From: Vicingaceae bacterium
GTDB lineage: Bacteria > Bacteroidota > Bacteroidia > Flavobacteriales_E > Vicingaceae
Assembly: GCA_026003395.1 (NCBI GenBank)
Contig: BPHE01000001.1
Span: 173,477 to 237,476, forward strand
Direction: 5' to 3'
Length of the DNA: 64,000 nucleotides
Positions 17,722 through 29,850 of this stretch are shown here, piece by piece. Position 1 is the stretch's first letter, and each line of letters begins with the position of its first letter. Made by a program: the position numbers and the translations under genes. The notes below the pieces were generated by a model that was not told the DNA's origin, did no database searches, and saw nothing but the letters and a program-made list of their open reading frames with translations.

Positions 17722-18613
17722 TTATTTGTAAAATCTTGCAAAAACTCCCAAAGGAAGAATTTTGCCAAATGCATCTTTTAAACCCAATTCGCCCCATTCA
17801 TAGTTTTCTGCGTGTCCGGCTTTTTCTTTCACCAGATTATGTAAAATCACCGATGAAAAGCCCAACGAATAAGTGTTAATTATAAAAAAATGCTCTGTCC
17901 GGATGCAACAAATCAAAAGTAATGTCCAACAAATCTCTCAAATCGCGTTCCAACTTCCATGTTTCACCTTTGGGGCCATGTCCAAATGCAGGGGGATCCA
18001 TGATAATACCATTAAACTTTTCTCCCCTTTTTTTTAATCTTTTGACAAACTTCATGGCATCTTCAACTACCCAACGTATATCGCGCACACCGGTCAAAAT
18101 CTGATTTTCATTTGCCCAGGTCACTACCTGCCTGATGGCATCAACATGATAAACATCCGCACCGCTCAATTTTGCTGCTAATGATGCTCCACCGGTATAA
18201 GCAAAAAGATTCAACACTTTGAAAGGTTGCGTCCAATGGCTTGTTATATTTACGATATAATCCCAATTCTCTGCTTGTTCGGGAAATACCCCTACGTGCT
18301 TAAACTGAGTAAGAGACAATCTCATTTTTATTGCCTTTTGAATACCTTGCGGACGATACTCAATGGTCCATTTTTCAGGAGCTTTATTCAATGAAGTCCA
18401 CTTGCCGTTTTGAGGCCCTGTAGGCAGAAATTGCCAATGGGCCTTTTTCTTCCAATATTCCAAAGGTTTCGACAACCTCCAAATGGCTTGAGGTTCAGGA
18501 CGTATGGTTATGACCCCTGCGAAATTTTCTATTTTGATGAAATCCCCACAATCAAGCAATTCATATTGCTTCCAATTCCCGGGCACTAACAACACAATTT
18601 CTTTTTCTTTCAT
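17722..18613 (-). CDS. Class I SAM-dependent rRNA methyltransferase (RlmI/RlmK-like), frameshifted
   Basis: The methyltransferase core is clear: NLFAYTGGASLAAKLSGA (SAM-binding motif I), HVDAIRQVVTWANENQ (motif II) and IIMDPPAFGHGP (motif IV, DPP-F). The main frame stops after PDRAFFYN near 17876. The C-terminal strands (NTYSLGFSSVILHNLV to VFARFYK, ending at 17722) continue in another frame. Removing one base from the A7 run at 17884-17890 (T7 in the coding strand) joins both parts as PDRAFFIINTYSLGF and gives 296 residues. The start is set at 18613, before MKEKEIVLLVPGNWKQ; an upstream ATG at 18640 adds nine unlikely residues. As sequenced it would lose its last strands and probably be inactive. 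Confidence 0.85.
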
Positions 18614-18734
18614 ATTTACAAACTTGTTGCAAAAATCCAATTATATTGCCAAAAGATAAAATGAATTTGAAAATATTTTTACTTTAGGTATTTAAGAGTT
18701 TTGCTTAATTTTACTGATAAATTTTTTCTAATCT

Positions 18735-20189
18735 ATGGATAGTGCAATTTTATTGACAATCATAATAATTGCTGTTTTTGTTATAGGAATAATTTATTTG
18801 CTAAAATTTTTTTCCAATAAAAAGAATGCCATATCTGAAGAAGATAAAGCAAAAATAGAAAAATTCCCACTTTTGGAATATCAAGTAACTTCATTGACAA
18901 AGCAAAATAATGATTTGACACAACAGATTGCCCTGCTTAGAGAAGAAATAAATAATTTGCAAAAACAAAACAGCGCCCTGGAAGCATCATTAAAAATGCT
19001 GGAAACCGAGAGGGAAAACGAAAAAAAAGTTTTTGAAGAAAGATACAAGCAACGTGAAGCCGAATTGCTTGCTCTGTTGAAAAAAGAAGAAAATATGGTA
19101 GAGTCGCTTAAAGAACAATTTAAAAATATCTCCCAAGAAATTTTAAAAACCAATGTGAAAGATCTTGAAAAAGAAAATGCAGAAAAACTAAGCAACATCT
19201 TAAACCCTTTTAAAGAAAAAATTGACGAATTGAGAAAGGATTTTGAAGCCAAAATCATACAACAATTTAAAGAACAAAGCTCATTAAAAGAACAACTCAA
19301 TCTATTGCACGAACTAAACAAAAGTTTGAGCGAAGAAGCGCATCAACTTACAACGGCGCTCAAAGGCGACACAAAAAAACAAGGAACCTGGGGAGAATTA
19401 GTATTAGAGCGAGTGTTGGAAGCATCCGGTTTACAAAAAGGCAAAGAATATGAAACCCAAAAAAAATTTCAAAACATCGAAGGTAAAAGCGTTATTTTGG
19501 ATGCCATTGTTTACCTGCCCGAAAATAAACATCTAATAATTGATTCAAAAGTTTCTTTAACCGCATACAAAAACTATGTTAATGCCGAAGACCAACAAAA
19601 AATGCAAGAATACCTTTCTGACCACTTAACTTCCATGTCCAATCACATTAAATCTCTTGCCGGAAAAGCATATTATTCTGTTTCTGAATTAAATACGCCC
19701 GATTATGTCCTGATGTTTGTCCCCATTGAATCTGCATTTGGTGTTGCCATGCGTGCAAAACCTGAAATTTTTGAAGAAGGCTGGAAAAACGGTGTGGTAA
19801 TAGTAACCCCTTCAACACTATTGGCTACACTAAAAACCATCGAAACCATGTGGCGAATAGAAAAACAAAATATCAATGCAAAAAAAGTTTTCGAGAGTGT
19901 AAGTAAGATTTACAATAAGTTTGTCGGTTTTTTAGAAGACATCGAAAATATAGAAAGAACAATGAATACTCTTAACAATCATTTTGATAACGCAAAGAAA
20001 AAATTATTCACAGGAAAAGGAAATCTCATAAGGCAAATGGAAAATTTAAAAAAGATGGGGGCATCTACTACCAAAAAACTTCCCGGTCGCTATCAAGACG
20101 CATTATTATACGAACTCAACAGTAGTGATGACTTAACAAAACAAGACAGCAGTTTTAATGATGTAGAAGATGAACAAGATGAAATTTAA
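18735..20189 (+). CDS. rmuC: DNA recombination protein RmuC
   Basis: The 484-residue protein has an N-terminal membrane helix (about 4-25), a long coiled coil (about 35-190) and a RmuC nuclease-like domain (about 200-420). Conserved stretches in that domain are KKQGTWGELVLERVLEASGL, LIIDSKVSLTAYKNY and PDYVLMFVPIESAF. The DSKV and E residues fit the PD-(D/E)XK-like core. RmuC limits inversions at short repeats and was found as a recombination limiter in E. coli. It is the first gene of a tight rmuC - GWxTD - rlmB run: its 3' end overlaps the next start by 20 bases. Confidence 0.92.
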   Translation: MDSAILLTIIIIAVFVIGIIYLLKFFSNKKNAISEEDKAKIEKFPLLEYQVTSLTKQNNDLTQQIALLREEINNLQKQNSALEASLKMLETERENEKKVFEERYKQREAELLALLKKEENMVESLKEQFKNISQEILKTNVKDLEKENAEKLSNILNPFKEKIDELRKDFEAKIIQQFKEQSSLKEQLNLLHELNKSLSEEAHQLTTALKGDTKKQGTWGELVLERVLEASGLQKGKEYETQKKFQNIEGKSVILDAIVYLPENKHLIIDSKVSLTAYKNYVNAEDQQKMQEYLSDHLTSMSNHIKSLAGKAYYSVSELNTPDYVLMFVPIESAFGVAMRAKPEIFEEGWKNGVVIVTPSTLLATLKTIETMWRIEKQNINAKKVFESVSKIYNKFVGFLEDIENIERTMNTLNNHFDNAKKKLFTGKGNLIRQMENLKKMGASTTKKLPGRYQDALLYELNSSDDLTKQDSSFNDVEDEQDEI

Positions 20190-21450
20190 CAATATTTTTT
20201 ATTTGACGGGCTTAATATTTTTTGCCATAGTGACATTCCATTGTCAAAGTACTGAAAAATTAAACCGCAAAAACATTTCGTACATCTACAGCAACGACCC
20301 TACGGCTCTTTTTCCGCAATTTAAGGTTTATCATCATCATCCGGACAGTTCACGGATTTATATCTTCCTCGAATCTTCCAGGTTATTGTTTCAGAAATTG
20401 CCTAACGACACTTTATATAAGGCATTCTTAACCTTTCATCTTGCCAACAATTCCAAAAATATTCAAAAATATGACACTCTTGTTAAAAAGTTACAAATAA
20501 CATTACCCGACATAAACGAAAATCAAATGATTGTCACATGGATAGACCTCCCCTGTAAATCAGGTGAATTAAAAGAGATAAACCTGTTGATTATCGATGA
20601 AAAACGCAACAACCCATATTGGCATTATTTATTGTTGGATAAATCAGGCAATGGAAATGAACAATATTTTCTTCTCAAAGATTCTATGAATAACTTCATC
20701 ACAAACAATTATGCCCCCTCAAGCTTACTTACGAAAGTAAAAATTTATTCATTTTTTTATGACAAAATATACGTAAAATACTTTATTGATGATGTCCCTC
20801 CTGCCTTACCACCTTTTATCTACGAAACTCCTCAAATTAAATTGAAAAAAATTTACACCGACAGCATTCGGCTGACAAACCATGAAGCAGATATAATTAT
20901 TCAAAATCACCGTGGATTAATTGGCTTTTCTAACCAAACTACAGACAATAACGGTTTATTTATATATTCAGGTTATGAAACCTTTCCCAAGCCATCTCAA
21001 ATCAACGATATGATTTATCCCATTCGTTATATTTCTTCCATGAAAGAATTTGAGAAAATTCAAAATGCTGCCAATCCAAAAGAAGAATTTGACAATTTCT
21101 GGTTAAAAATTACCGGATCATATGCAAGATCTTCCGAGTTGATCAAAAAATATTTTACCCGAGTTGAACAAGCCAACCTTTTTTTCACTTCTTATACCGA
21201 AGGTTGGAAAACCGACAGGGGAATAATTTATGTAGTTTTCGGCCCTCCTTCTTTGATCTATAAAAACAATTTAACCGAACGCTGGCTATACGGTCAAGAA
21301 AACAATGCACTTTCTTTTTCATTTGATTTCAAAGCCAAACCCAACTCTCCATTTGCTAATGATTATTACCTGATAAGAGATGCCGATTACAAATCTTTGT
21401 GGTATAGAATTGTAGAAGGTTGGAGAACAGGACAATTATATTTACCTTAA
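20170..21450 (+). CDS. GWxTD domain lipoprotein
   Basis: The 426-residue protein starts with a lipoprotein signal peptide ending VTFHCQS (lipobox cysteine near residue 25). Beta-rich sequence fills the middle. The C-terminal third holds the GWxTD signature, GWKTDRGIIYVVFGPP (about residues 340-355), preceded by a helical stretch. GWxTD proteins are widespread in Bacteroidota and Acidobacteria and have no established function. ATGs at 20170 and 20179 are both possible starts; both lie inside the 3' end of rmuC. It ends 9 bases before rlmB, so the three are probably co-transcribed. Confidence 0.87.
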   Translation: MNKMKFNNIFYLTGLIFFAIVTFHCQSTEKLNRKNISYIYSNDPTALFPQFKVYHHHPDSSRIYIFLESSRLLFQKLPNDTLYKAFLTFHLANNSKNIQKYDTLVKKLQITLPDINENQMIVTWIDLPCKSGELKEINLLIIDEKRNNPYWHYLLLDKSGNGNEQYFLLKDSMNNFITNNYAPSSLLTKVKIYSFFYDKIYVKYFIDDVPPALPPFIYETPQIKLKKIYTDSIRLTNHEADIIIQNHRGLIGFSNQTTDNNGLFIYSGYETFPKPSQINDMIYPIRYISSMKEFEKIQNAANPKEEFDNFWLKITGSYARSSELIKKYFTRVEQANLFFTSYTEGWKTDRGIIYVVFGPPSLIYKNNLTERWLYGQENNALSFSFDFKAKPNSPFANDYYLIRDADYKSLWYRIVEGWRTGQLYLP

Positions 21451-21459
21451 TCAAAATCA

Positions 21460-22191
21460 ATGGATTCATTTATTATTTATGGCATACATCCGGTGATTGA
21501 AGCCATAAAAGCCGGAAAAAACATAGAAAAAATCTACTTGCAAAAAGGTATGCGTCATGAAAAATTGACCGAACTCAGAAAACTTATTAAACGGCATAAA
21601 ATCCCTTCCCAGGATGTGCCGGAAACCCGTTTACGATTGTATGCCAAGAATCATCAAGGTATTGTTGCTCTTACAACTCCTATCCCTCTTGTAGATTTGG
21701 AAAATTTTATTCCTCAATTATTTGAAAATGGGATTCTTCCATTTGTTTTGATATTAGACAGAATTCAAGACGTAAAAAACTTTGGTGCCATTTGCAGGTC
21801 AGCATTTTGTTTCGGTGTAAATTTAGTGGTTGTTCCAAGGAAAAATTCTGTTGCCATAACACCCGATGCTATCAAAAGTTCTGCAGGTGCACTGAATAAG
21901 TTACCCATGGCAAAAGTCAATTCCATGACACAAGCAATTCAATATTTGAAATCTTCAGGATTTACCATTTATGCAATAACAGAGAAAGGAAATATCGATC
22001 TCGACAACCGTCTTAAACCCGGATTTCCTTGTGCGTTAATTTTAGGAAACGAACATGAAGGCATTCACAGAGATTTGTTAAAATTAAGTGACTATAAAAT
22101 CAAAATCCCCATGAAAGGGGACTTTGACTCTTTGAATGTCTCCGCTGCTGCGGCTATAGCGCTTTATGAATTCTCTAAAAATGTCACCTGA
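21460..22191 (+). CDS. rlmB: 23S rRNA (guanosine-2251-2'-O)-methyltransferase
   Basis: At 243 residues this is a SpoU-family TrmH/RlmB enzyme. The N-terminal substrate-binding domain starts with YGIHPVIEAIKAGKNIEK. The catalytic knot domain carries the three SpoU motifs: LDRIQDVKNFGAICRSA (motif 1), ALILGNEHEGI (motif 2) and PMKGDFDSLNVSAAAAIALYE (motif 3). RlmB methylates G2251 in the P-loop of 23S rRNA. Its stop overlaps the convergent PKD gene by 8 bases. Confidence 0.9.
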   Translation: MDSFIIYGIHPVIEAIKAGKNIEKIYLQKGMRHEKLTELRKLIKRHKIPSQDVPETRLRLYAKNHQGIVALTTPIPLVDLENFIPQLFENGILPFVLILDRIQDVKNFGAICRSAFCFGVNLVVVPRKNSVAITPDAIKSSAGALNKLPMAKVNSMTQAIQYLKSSGFTIYAITEKGNIDLDNRLKPGFPCALILGNEHEGIHRDLLKLSDYKIKIPMKGDFDSLNVSAAAAIALYEFSKNVT

Positions 22192-25100
22192 TCAAATTGA
22201 CATTTCCAATGTATTCATGTTTCACATCAAATATATCTTTTAGAATAATCCGGTAAATGTATACTCCTTGTGGCGCTAATTTGCCATCTACTTTTCCATC
22301 CCAGGGCTCAAATTTTTCTGTGTAATATATCATATCTCCCCATCGGTTGAATATCATAAATTGAAAATCGTCCTCCACTATCCCATAGCCCTTCAAAAAG
22401 AACGTTTCATTATCTCCGTCTCCATCCGGTGTGAATGCATTGGGAATGAATACCGCAAAATCAGGTTCGATCCTCAATGGTTTTGACACTGTGTCGCTGC
22501 AACCCCAATCATTTTCAATATACAACGTTACCAGATAATTGCCCGAATCGGCATATAAATGCATCGGTTCTATCAAATTCGACATATTTCCGTCTCCAAA
22601 GTTCCAGGTGAAATAATCCCCTCCGATACTTAAATTGTCAAAATCTATCTCGCTCTCATAAATATCCGTCGGCTGCGGTCCGAAGGTAAAGTCCGCCAAC
22701 GGCTTGGGCCATACCGTAATAAAGTTTTTCTTCACTATCGTGTCGTAACAGCCGTATCCGTTCGACACTATCAACCTTACATCATAATACTTCGGCAGCA
22801 CGGCGCTCTCATTCTCAAAACATATCATCGGCATCGCACTCTGTGAGGTCTCTCCGTTGTAAAAATTCCAGTCCCAAGACACTATCCCCGTGCTCGCCGA
22901 GGTCGATATATCCGTAAACTGCGTGCAATACGGATGACAATAGGCCGTAGTATCAGCCGTAAACGCTGCCTGCGGCTTCTCATACACCCGTATGTTCTTC
23001 GTCACTGTGTCTTTACAACCAAAACTCGATGTGGCAATTAAGGTCACCGGAAAATATCCGTCCTGATTATAATCATGAACAGGATTCTGCAGGTTACTCA
23101 TCCCGGGATTGAAGTCCCACTGCCACCCATTTACCACATCCCCACATTGAACCGTAGACAGATCCGTAAACGATGTCACCGGACCGTTCACACACACCGT
23201 GTCGGCAATGAAATCTGCCAACGGCTGATCGTGTATATTAATCGTCCTCGTGGTGTCGTCTACACATCCGTTGGCACTCGATACTATCAACGTTACGTTG
23301 TACGGGCCGCATTGACTATACTTATGCTTCGGATTCTGTATGTTGACCAATGGCGAACCGTCGCCAAAGTTCCATATAAATTGTGTGATCACGCCGGGAT
23401 TGTTGATCGTGGACGTGCTCGCAAAAATGGCTGAGTCGTATTCACATACTTCGGTGAAGCTAAAGTTGGCAACCGGTACGGCATATCGAACGGTCGGCTT
23501 GGTGATGGTGTCGGTGCAGCCGCTGTCGCTCGTCACTATCAACGTTACGTTGAAGGTGCCGTTGTTGGGATATAAGTAACTCGGATTCTGTTGTGTGGAG
23601 CCCGCAGGCGGGTTCACGCCAAAGTCCCAGTTCCATCCCACGATGCTGTGAGGCGATGCTACCGTGGATTGATCCGTAAATTGTGCCGGAACGTCACGGC
23701 AATCGTCGGCCACCGTGAAGTCGGCCACCGGCTGGGGCGATACATATATGTTGTGTGTCACCGAATCGGCACAGCCGCTGTCGGTATATGCCACCAGTTT
23801 CACTGTATACATCCCGAACGGATTGTATGAATGCGAAGGAGATGTCTGTGTCGATGTGTTGCCGTCGCCAAAATCCCACGCATAATGCAATATGGCAGGG
23901 TTGCTGTTGAATACCGTCTGATTGTTGAATTGTGCCTGCTCGTATATACAAATGTTTTGTGTGGTGAATGCCGGATCGGGCACTTCGTTGATGTAAACAG
24001 GCACCGTCACCGAATCGGAACATCCATAGTTGGTCGATACTTTCAATTTGACATTAAACGGTCCGTATGCAGGATTGGCATAGGTGTGTGTGACATTTTG
24101 CGTGGTTTGAACAGGGGTCTGATCGCCCATATCCCAAAACCAATATAACGTATTGTTTGGAATCGCAGGTGTCGTGTTGGTAAATGTGACGGGGAAATTT
24201 TCACACATTGTGCCACTGTATGTAAATGATGGCGAAGGTTGTGGGTAAACATTGATGTTTTGAGTAATTGAATCGGCACAGCCGAATGTTCCTACTACTT
24301 TTAACTTCACGCTATAAGTGCCTGCATTTGCATATAGATGAGAAGGGCTCTGTTGTGAGGAAGTATTACCATCCCCAAAATCCCAATAATAATTGGGCGT
24401 GCCACTATTGTATGAGGATGTATTTATGAATTGAGCAGCATTGACTACACATATATCATTGGTTGTGAATGATGCTTGTGGTACTTCATAAACTGTGATA
24501 CTCCCCGATGTAGTTGCCGTGCATCCATGATTGGTAGAAACTTGTAGATTGATGGGAAAAGTCCCGTAAGATGAAAAATTGTAGCTTGGATTTTGTTGCG
24601 TCGAAGTAAAAAGGCCATTGCCCACATTCCAATTCCATCCGCTTATCGTGCTTGGAGCCGCTACAGTAGATTGATCAACAAATTGAGCGGCTATGTTCTG
24701 ACATATGTCTGCCACGGTAAATGCAGCTGTAGGAACAGGATATAGAGTAATTTGTGTTTGATAAATCCCGGGACAATTGGCACTACCACTTTCCTGCACA
24801 GTCAGTGTCACTGTATAAGTACCCGGCGTAGTATACTGATGCGTAGGGTTTTGTTGAGTAGAAGTATTGCCATCGCCAAAATCCCATTGCCAGGATGTAA
24901 TGGTTCCACCTCCACCCGGATAGGGCAGTGACAAATCTGTGAAGCTAACAGTTTCATATAAGCATCCTGAATTACCTTGACCTGATAAAGAGAAGGATGT
25001 AGAAAAATTAGCCGTGGGTGCAGGATCAACAATGATATTAAATGAACCGCTGCCACAACCGGAGTTATATGTAATGGTTGCCGTTGTTCCCGGACCTCCT

Positions 25101-25700
25101 TGGGGAACAAAAGAAGGAATGGGTCCAACGCCACTGGCAGGTAGTCCTATACCCGGATTGCTATTGGTCCAAGTGGCAGTAGCCGGTATATTGATTGGTT
25201 GGGAGGGCTGTCCGGCGCATACATGAACATCAGTTCCTATGGGCGGAGGAGGACAAGGTATGGTAAAATTGACAGTAACCGGATACATACCACCACAATC
25301 ATCTGTGAAAACAGTGTTTCCGCTTATGATCGTAAATGAAATCGGCACACCACAAGGAAGGTTTTTGTAATCATAATAAACCCAATCATTATATTTATTG
25401 GCAGAATTCGGGCAACTTGAAACAAACACAGGATTGGTCGTACAACCATAATTCCCAATCTGACTAGCCGGCACATTCATGAAAGAGCCATTGGGGGGTG
25501 CTGTTTGAGTAGTTGTATTACCGTTGATGGTAATAGAAATTGTCATAGTAGTAGTGTTAGGATTCTCAGATCCCGTGCCAGTGCTCAAAAAATATTCTCA
25601 GGTCACCATTGCAGCTGGAACAATAATATACTTGTACACTATGACCGAACGATATTTTTGCAAATAGAAGAAAACTTAATAATAAGTAAATTTTTTTCAT
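22184..25700 (-). CDS. PKD-repeat surface protein with gliding-motility (CHU_C) C-terminal domain, frameshifted near its N-terminus
   Basis: The true start is the ATG at 25698-25700: MKKIYLLLSFLLFAKISFG is a signal peptide, followed by YYCSSCNGDLRIFFEHWHG. That frame stops after about 45 residues. The rest, from SENPNTTTMTISI onward, is one frame back and open to 22184. Removing one base at the CCC of 25572-25574 joins them as EHWHGSENPN, giving 1171 residues; the AAAAAA at 25587-25592 is the other possible site. Ten PKD-like units follow (WDFGDGNTS and variants), then a CHU_C domain (FIPNAFTPDGDGDNETF, FNRWGDMIYY, ending GNVNLIR) that targets proteins to T9SS. An ECF-like element lies upstream of 25700. 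Confidence 0.85.
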
Positions 25701-25739
25701 ATCGTTAATTTTTATTATGAATGTATCACTTTTTCAAAA

Positions 25740-25767
25740 TAAACGAAAAATTTTTTTGATGGTTGCC
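25740..25767 (-). promoter_or_regulatory. ECF-sigma-like promoter of the PKD surface protein, GGCAAC-N16-CGTTTA
   Basis: On the minus strand GGCAAC (25762-25767) and CGTTTA (25740-25745) are 16 bases apart; the ATG at 25700 follows 39 bases downstream. Element and spacing match those at 11197, 44386 and 59675. It also supports the start at 25700 rather than any ATG or TTG inside the longer open frame. Confidence 0.6.
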
Positions 25768-25997
25768 CGCTTATCAAATTTTTTTTAAAAATTATTTCAT
25801 GTTCGCTTAGTTGACATTTTCTTTTTGAAACAAATAAAAAAACGCTTTTAAATCAAAATTTCTCATATCAAAACAAAAGCATTGTTTAGAATATTTTGAA
25901 AAAAGTATTTTAATTTAAAGTAATAATGTACATGAAATGGCATTTTTTCAGATTTTCGTATTTTTACATACAAATTTTCAATCCGGCAAAAAATTCA

Positions 25998-28900
25998 ATG
26001 ATTCAAAAATTAAAAATATCGGTATTAGTTTTAAACATTTTAATATTCTTCGCGCTCGAATCAACCGGTTTTAATGGTCATTTTTATAAAAACGAAGGAT
26101 TTATACATAATCAAAATATTCTATTTTTCACACAAACAAGTAATTACGCAATCGGATTTACCGGCAATTCTATAGAGTTTTATTTCCTATTGACATTTCC
26201 GGCAGTGAAACAGAATAATTGCCATTATGACACTACCGGATGGGATTTGAATGTTGAAAAAATATCATTGGATTTGGGAGATGATTGGAAAATTTCTTCT
26301 TCAATAGAAATAAATGATGTTTTATATTATTATAAAAACAATCAATTTTTCAAAATTGCCGGCTTTGATACGATTTATTATTACAATAAGACAAAAAATA
26401 TTGTCTTAAGATTTTATCTTCAAAACGAAAAAATCAAGTATGACATTATTATTCGTTCGGGAAAAAGGGGGACGCTCACAATCAGATCCAACGCCAAAGT
26501 GACCAAAGACAACAACCATTTGATTTTAACCAAAGGCGATGTAATGCTACAAGAACATATTCCTGAAATACACAATGAAAATTATGAAAGAATTGACGAA
26601 ATTGTAGAAATCGATGCCAAATCAAACCTAATTACATACAGCTGGCCTGATTATTCCGGCACAATCATCATCGATCCGGTCGAATACTCGTTAAAATACG
26701 GTAGTTTTTACGGAGGAAACAATATTGATTATTTGTATAAAGTATTGACTGATCAACAAAAAAATATCATAACCATTGGCTATACATTAAGTCCGAACAA
26801 TATAGCCACTCCCGGCGCTCACAAAACATTCCAACAAGATTATGATGTATTCATTGCAAAATTTGACTCAAACGGCACCCGTTTATGGGGTACGTACTTT
26901 GGAGGTCCGGGAGTGGAATTGGCATACAGTGGGGTTATTGACAATGCCAACAATATCATTGTGGGCGGAAGTACAATGAGCAATACCGGAATTGCCACTG
27001 CGGGAGCACATCAGACATTTTTGGCAAGTACGGATGATGCTTTTCTTGCCATGTTTAAACCAAACGGTCAGCTGAAATGGAGCACATATTATGGAGGCAA
27101 TGATCATGACCTAATCAATGACCTGGATTACAGAAATGGTATTATATACGTAACCGGACATACACGAAGCAATGGATCCATCGCAACTCCCGGATCATAT
27201 TCCAACGTTTTTTCGGGTCCGGAGATCGGTTTTTGGTCCAAATTTGACACTTCTGGCACATTATTATATGGAACTTATTACGGCAGCGGACAATACGATG
27301 AGCCCATGTGTATCCGCGTCAATGCTGCCGGAGAAGTGTTTGTTGGCGGAAACACAATAGGGGCAAACAATATCGCAACGCCGGGCACACATCAACCTTC
27401 GCCTGCCGGCAACTATGAAACATTTATCAGCAAATGGTCTGCCGGCGGTTGGTTAATTTGGGGTTCTTATTTTGGTGGACCCAATGCCGAGTTTTTTTAT
27501 TCCCTCGATTTGGATGATTACGGCAATCCTTACTTCTCCGGTTATACAGAAAGTCCTAACGGAATAGCAACAACCGGTTCTTATCAAACCAACATCAATG
27601 GATTGGTAGATGGTTTTCTGGCCAAATTTAATCCACAAAATGGTCAATTGTTTTGGAGCACTTATATCGGAGGTTCACAAGTGGAATATTTAAGAGGAAT
27701 AGATTTACACGATGGCAAAATATATGTTTTTGGACACACTGCCTCAAACAATACACTCATTACACCCGGAGCATTTCAAAAAATCCTTGCCAATGGTTTT
27801 GACAATGTTTTATTGATTTTTGACAGTTTGGGAAATAAAATTTACGGCACATATTACGGAGGTTCCGGCAACGAATTTGGAATCACCGTCAAAGTTTTGG
27901 ACAGTTTAAGAATTGTGTTAGGTGGCTATACTGACAATACCAATGGTATTACTACCCCCGGAGCCCACCAAACCAATTATGGAGGATCGTTTTATGACGG
28001 CTTTTTCAGTATCATTTGCAAGCCTCAACCTCCGGTCGTTCTAAATTATTCAGACACAGTTGCCATTTGCGACTATGATTCTGTTTATCTGCAATCCATG
28101 GCTACCTATAATAGTTATCAATGGAACAACGGTAAAAATACTCAAGGGATTTGGATAAAATATCAAGGAAATTATGTTTTAAATGTCATTGACCAGAAAG
28201 GTTGCCCTGCAAGATCCGACACAGTTTTTCTGAAAGTTTATCCAGCTCCTTCATTTAATCTTTCGGCTCCTTCTGTAATGTGCCACAAGATTCTGCATGG
28301 ATCGTTGCTCCTCAGGGATTTGTATCGTATAACTGGAATAATGGCAATAACAATGACTCGATATTGGTTTTTGACAATGCATCTTATTTTGTGACAGCAA
28401 TTGACTCCAACGGTTGTATAAGAAAATCGGACACAGTTTCCATTTTTATTCCCAATCCGGCCACCAACATCCTGATTGTCGGCGACACCATAGTATGTCA
28501 AGGAGACAGTGTGGTTTTAAAAGCCGGAATATCTTTAAATCAGGTGAATTGGAATACGGGAGACACCACACATCAAATCGTGCCGGACAGCAGCGGTTTG
28601 TTCTGGTTTACTGCCAAAGACAACTATGGTTGTGATGTATACTCCGACACGGTTTCAGTAAACTTCGTCAATGCACCGAATCCCGTTCCTTTTATCGACA
28701 GCACAGGTGTTGCTGTACTTTGCCCGGGTGACACATTATGGCTACAGGCAGATAGCGGATATGTCAATTATTTGTGGAGCAATGGCTCAACCTCAACTTC
28801 CATAGCAATAACGGATTCGGGTAAATATTTTGTTACGGTAACAGACACCAACGGTTGTTATTCAACCTCCGACACACTTCACGTTTTGAAAAGCCAATTG

Positions 28901-29839
28901 GGGAATGTTTCCGTAACTGTTACTCCGGGACTGTTCATATGTCCGGGAGATTCTGTTTTATTAGGTTCACACCCGGGTCTGGTTTCAGTTATTTGGAATA
29001 CAAATGACACAATTCCAAACATTACGGCATTTCCGGGAATTTATTTTTATCAAGGCACCGATTCGCTCGGATGTGATTATTATTCCGACACGGTTACGAT
29101 ACAAAATTTCCCTTCATTTCAACCTGTTATTCTTAAAATTCCCGAAACTGCCTGTTATTTGCAAGATTCCATTATGCTTAGCATAGATTCATTGTTATTT
29201 TTTAACTTTAATAATGTTATTTGGAATAATGTTCTTCTATCCGACACAATTTATGTCCATCAAGATACGGCCCTCTATGCACAAGTTACCGATTCAAACG
29301 GCTGCGTTTGGCACACAGACACCATTCAGGTAACTTTCCATACTCCCATTCAACCGATTATAAACTCTCCCGACACTATTTGTTGGAGTGACACACTTTG
29401 GCTCAGCATTACAAATCATCAATCATTCAGCAACATACAATGGAGCAACGGAAGCTCCGGTGTGAGCACATATTATGTCATGGAATTTTTACAATATTAT
29501 TATTGGTCAGTAAATTTAACCGATACGAATTCATGCAATATTTTGTATCAAGACAGCGTGTTTATCATTATGTGTCAAAATGGTATTTTAGAATCAACCA
29601 TTCATGATAAAGTCCAACTGCATCCCAATCCTGCCAAAGATGCTCTCTACATCCATACAGATAAGCCGGTTGACGCGAGCATCAAAATTTATCAGGTTAA
29701 TGGCATAGAAGTGATGCATATGAAGGTGCAATTACCAGGAAGCATCAATATCTCAAATCTTTCACAAGGCGTTTACTTTCTAAGTATTTTCAAAAACACG
29801 CAACAAATTTATCATCATAGATTTATCAAAACGGAATAA
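25998..29839 (+). CDS. Beta-propeller (SBBP-type) surface protein with T9SS type A sorting tail, frameshifted
   Basis: MIQKLKISVLVLNILIFFA at 25998 is a signal peptide; an ATG at 25926 adds 24 residues and is less likely. After an N-terminal domain, about seven repeats of the SBBP propeller type follow (WGTYFGG, WSTYYGG, YGTYYGG, each about 60-80 residues), then Ig-like repeats (Y-WSNGSTSTSI, YWNNG and similar). The frame breaks at 28279-28287: adding one C to the CC at 28283-28284 joins SAPSVMC with PQDSAWIVAP and gives about 1280 residues. The end (LHPNPAKDALYI to YHHRFIKTE) is a type A T9SS sorting domain. It is probably a secreted or surface-bound beta-propeller protein. Confidence 0.83.
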
Positions 29840-29850
29840 AGCAAGAAACA

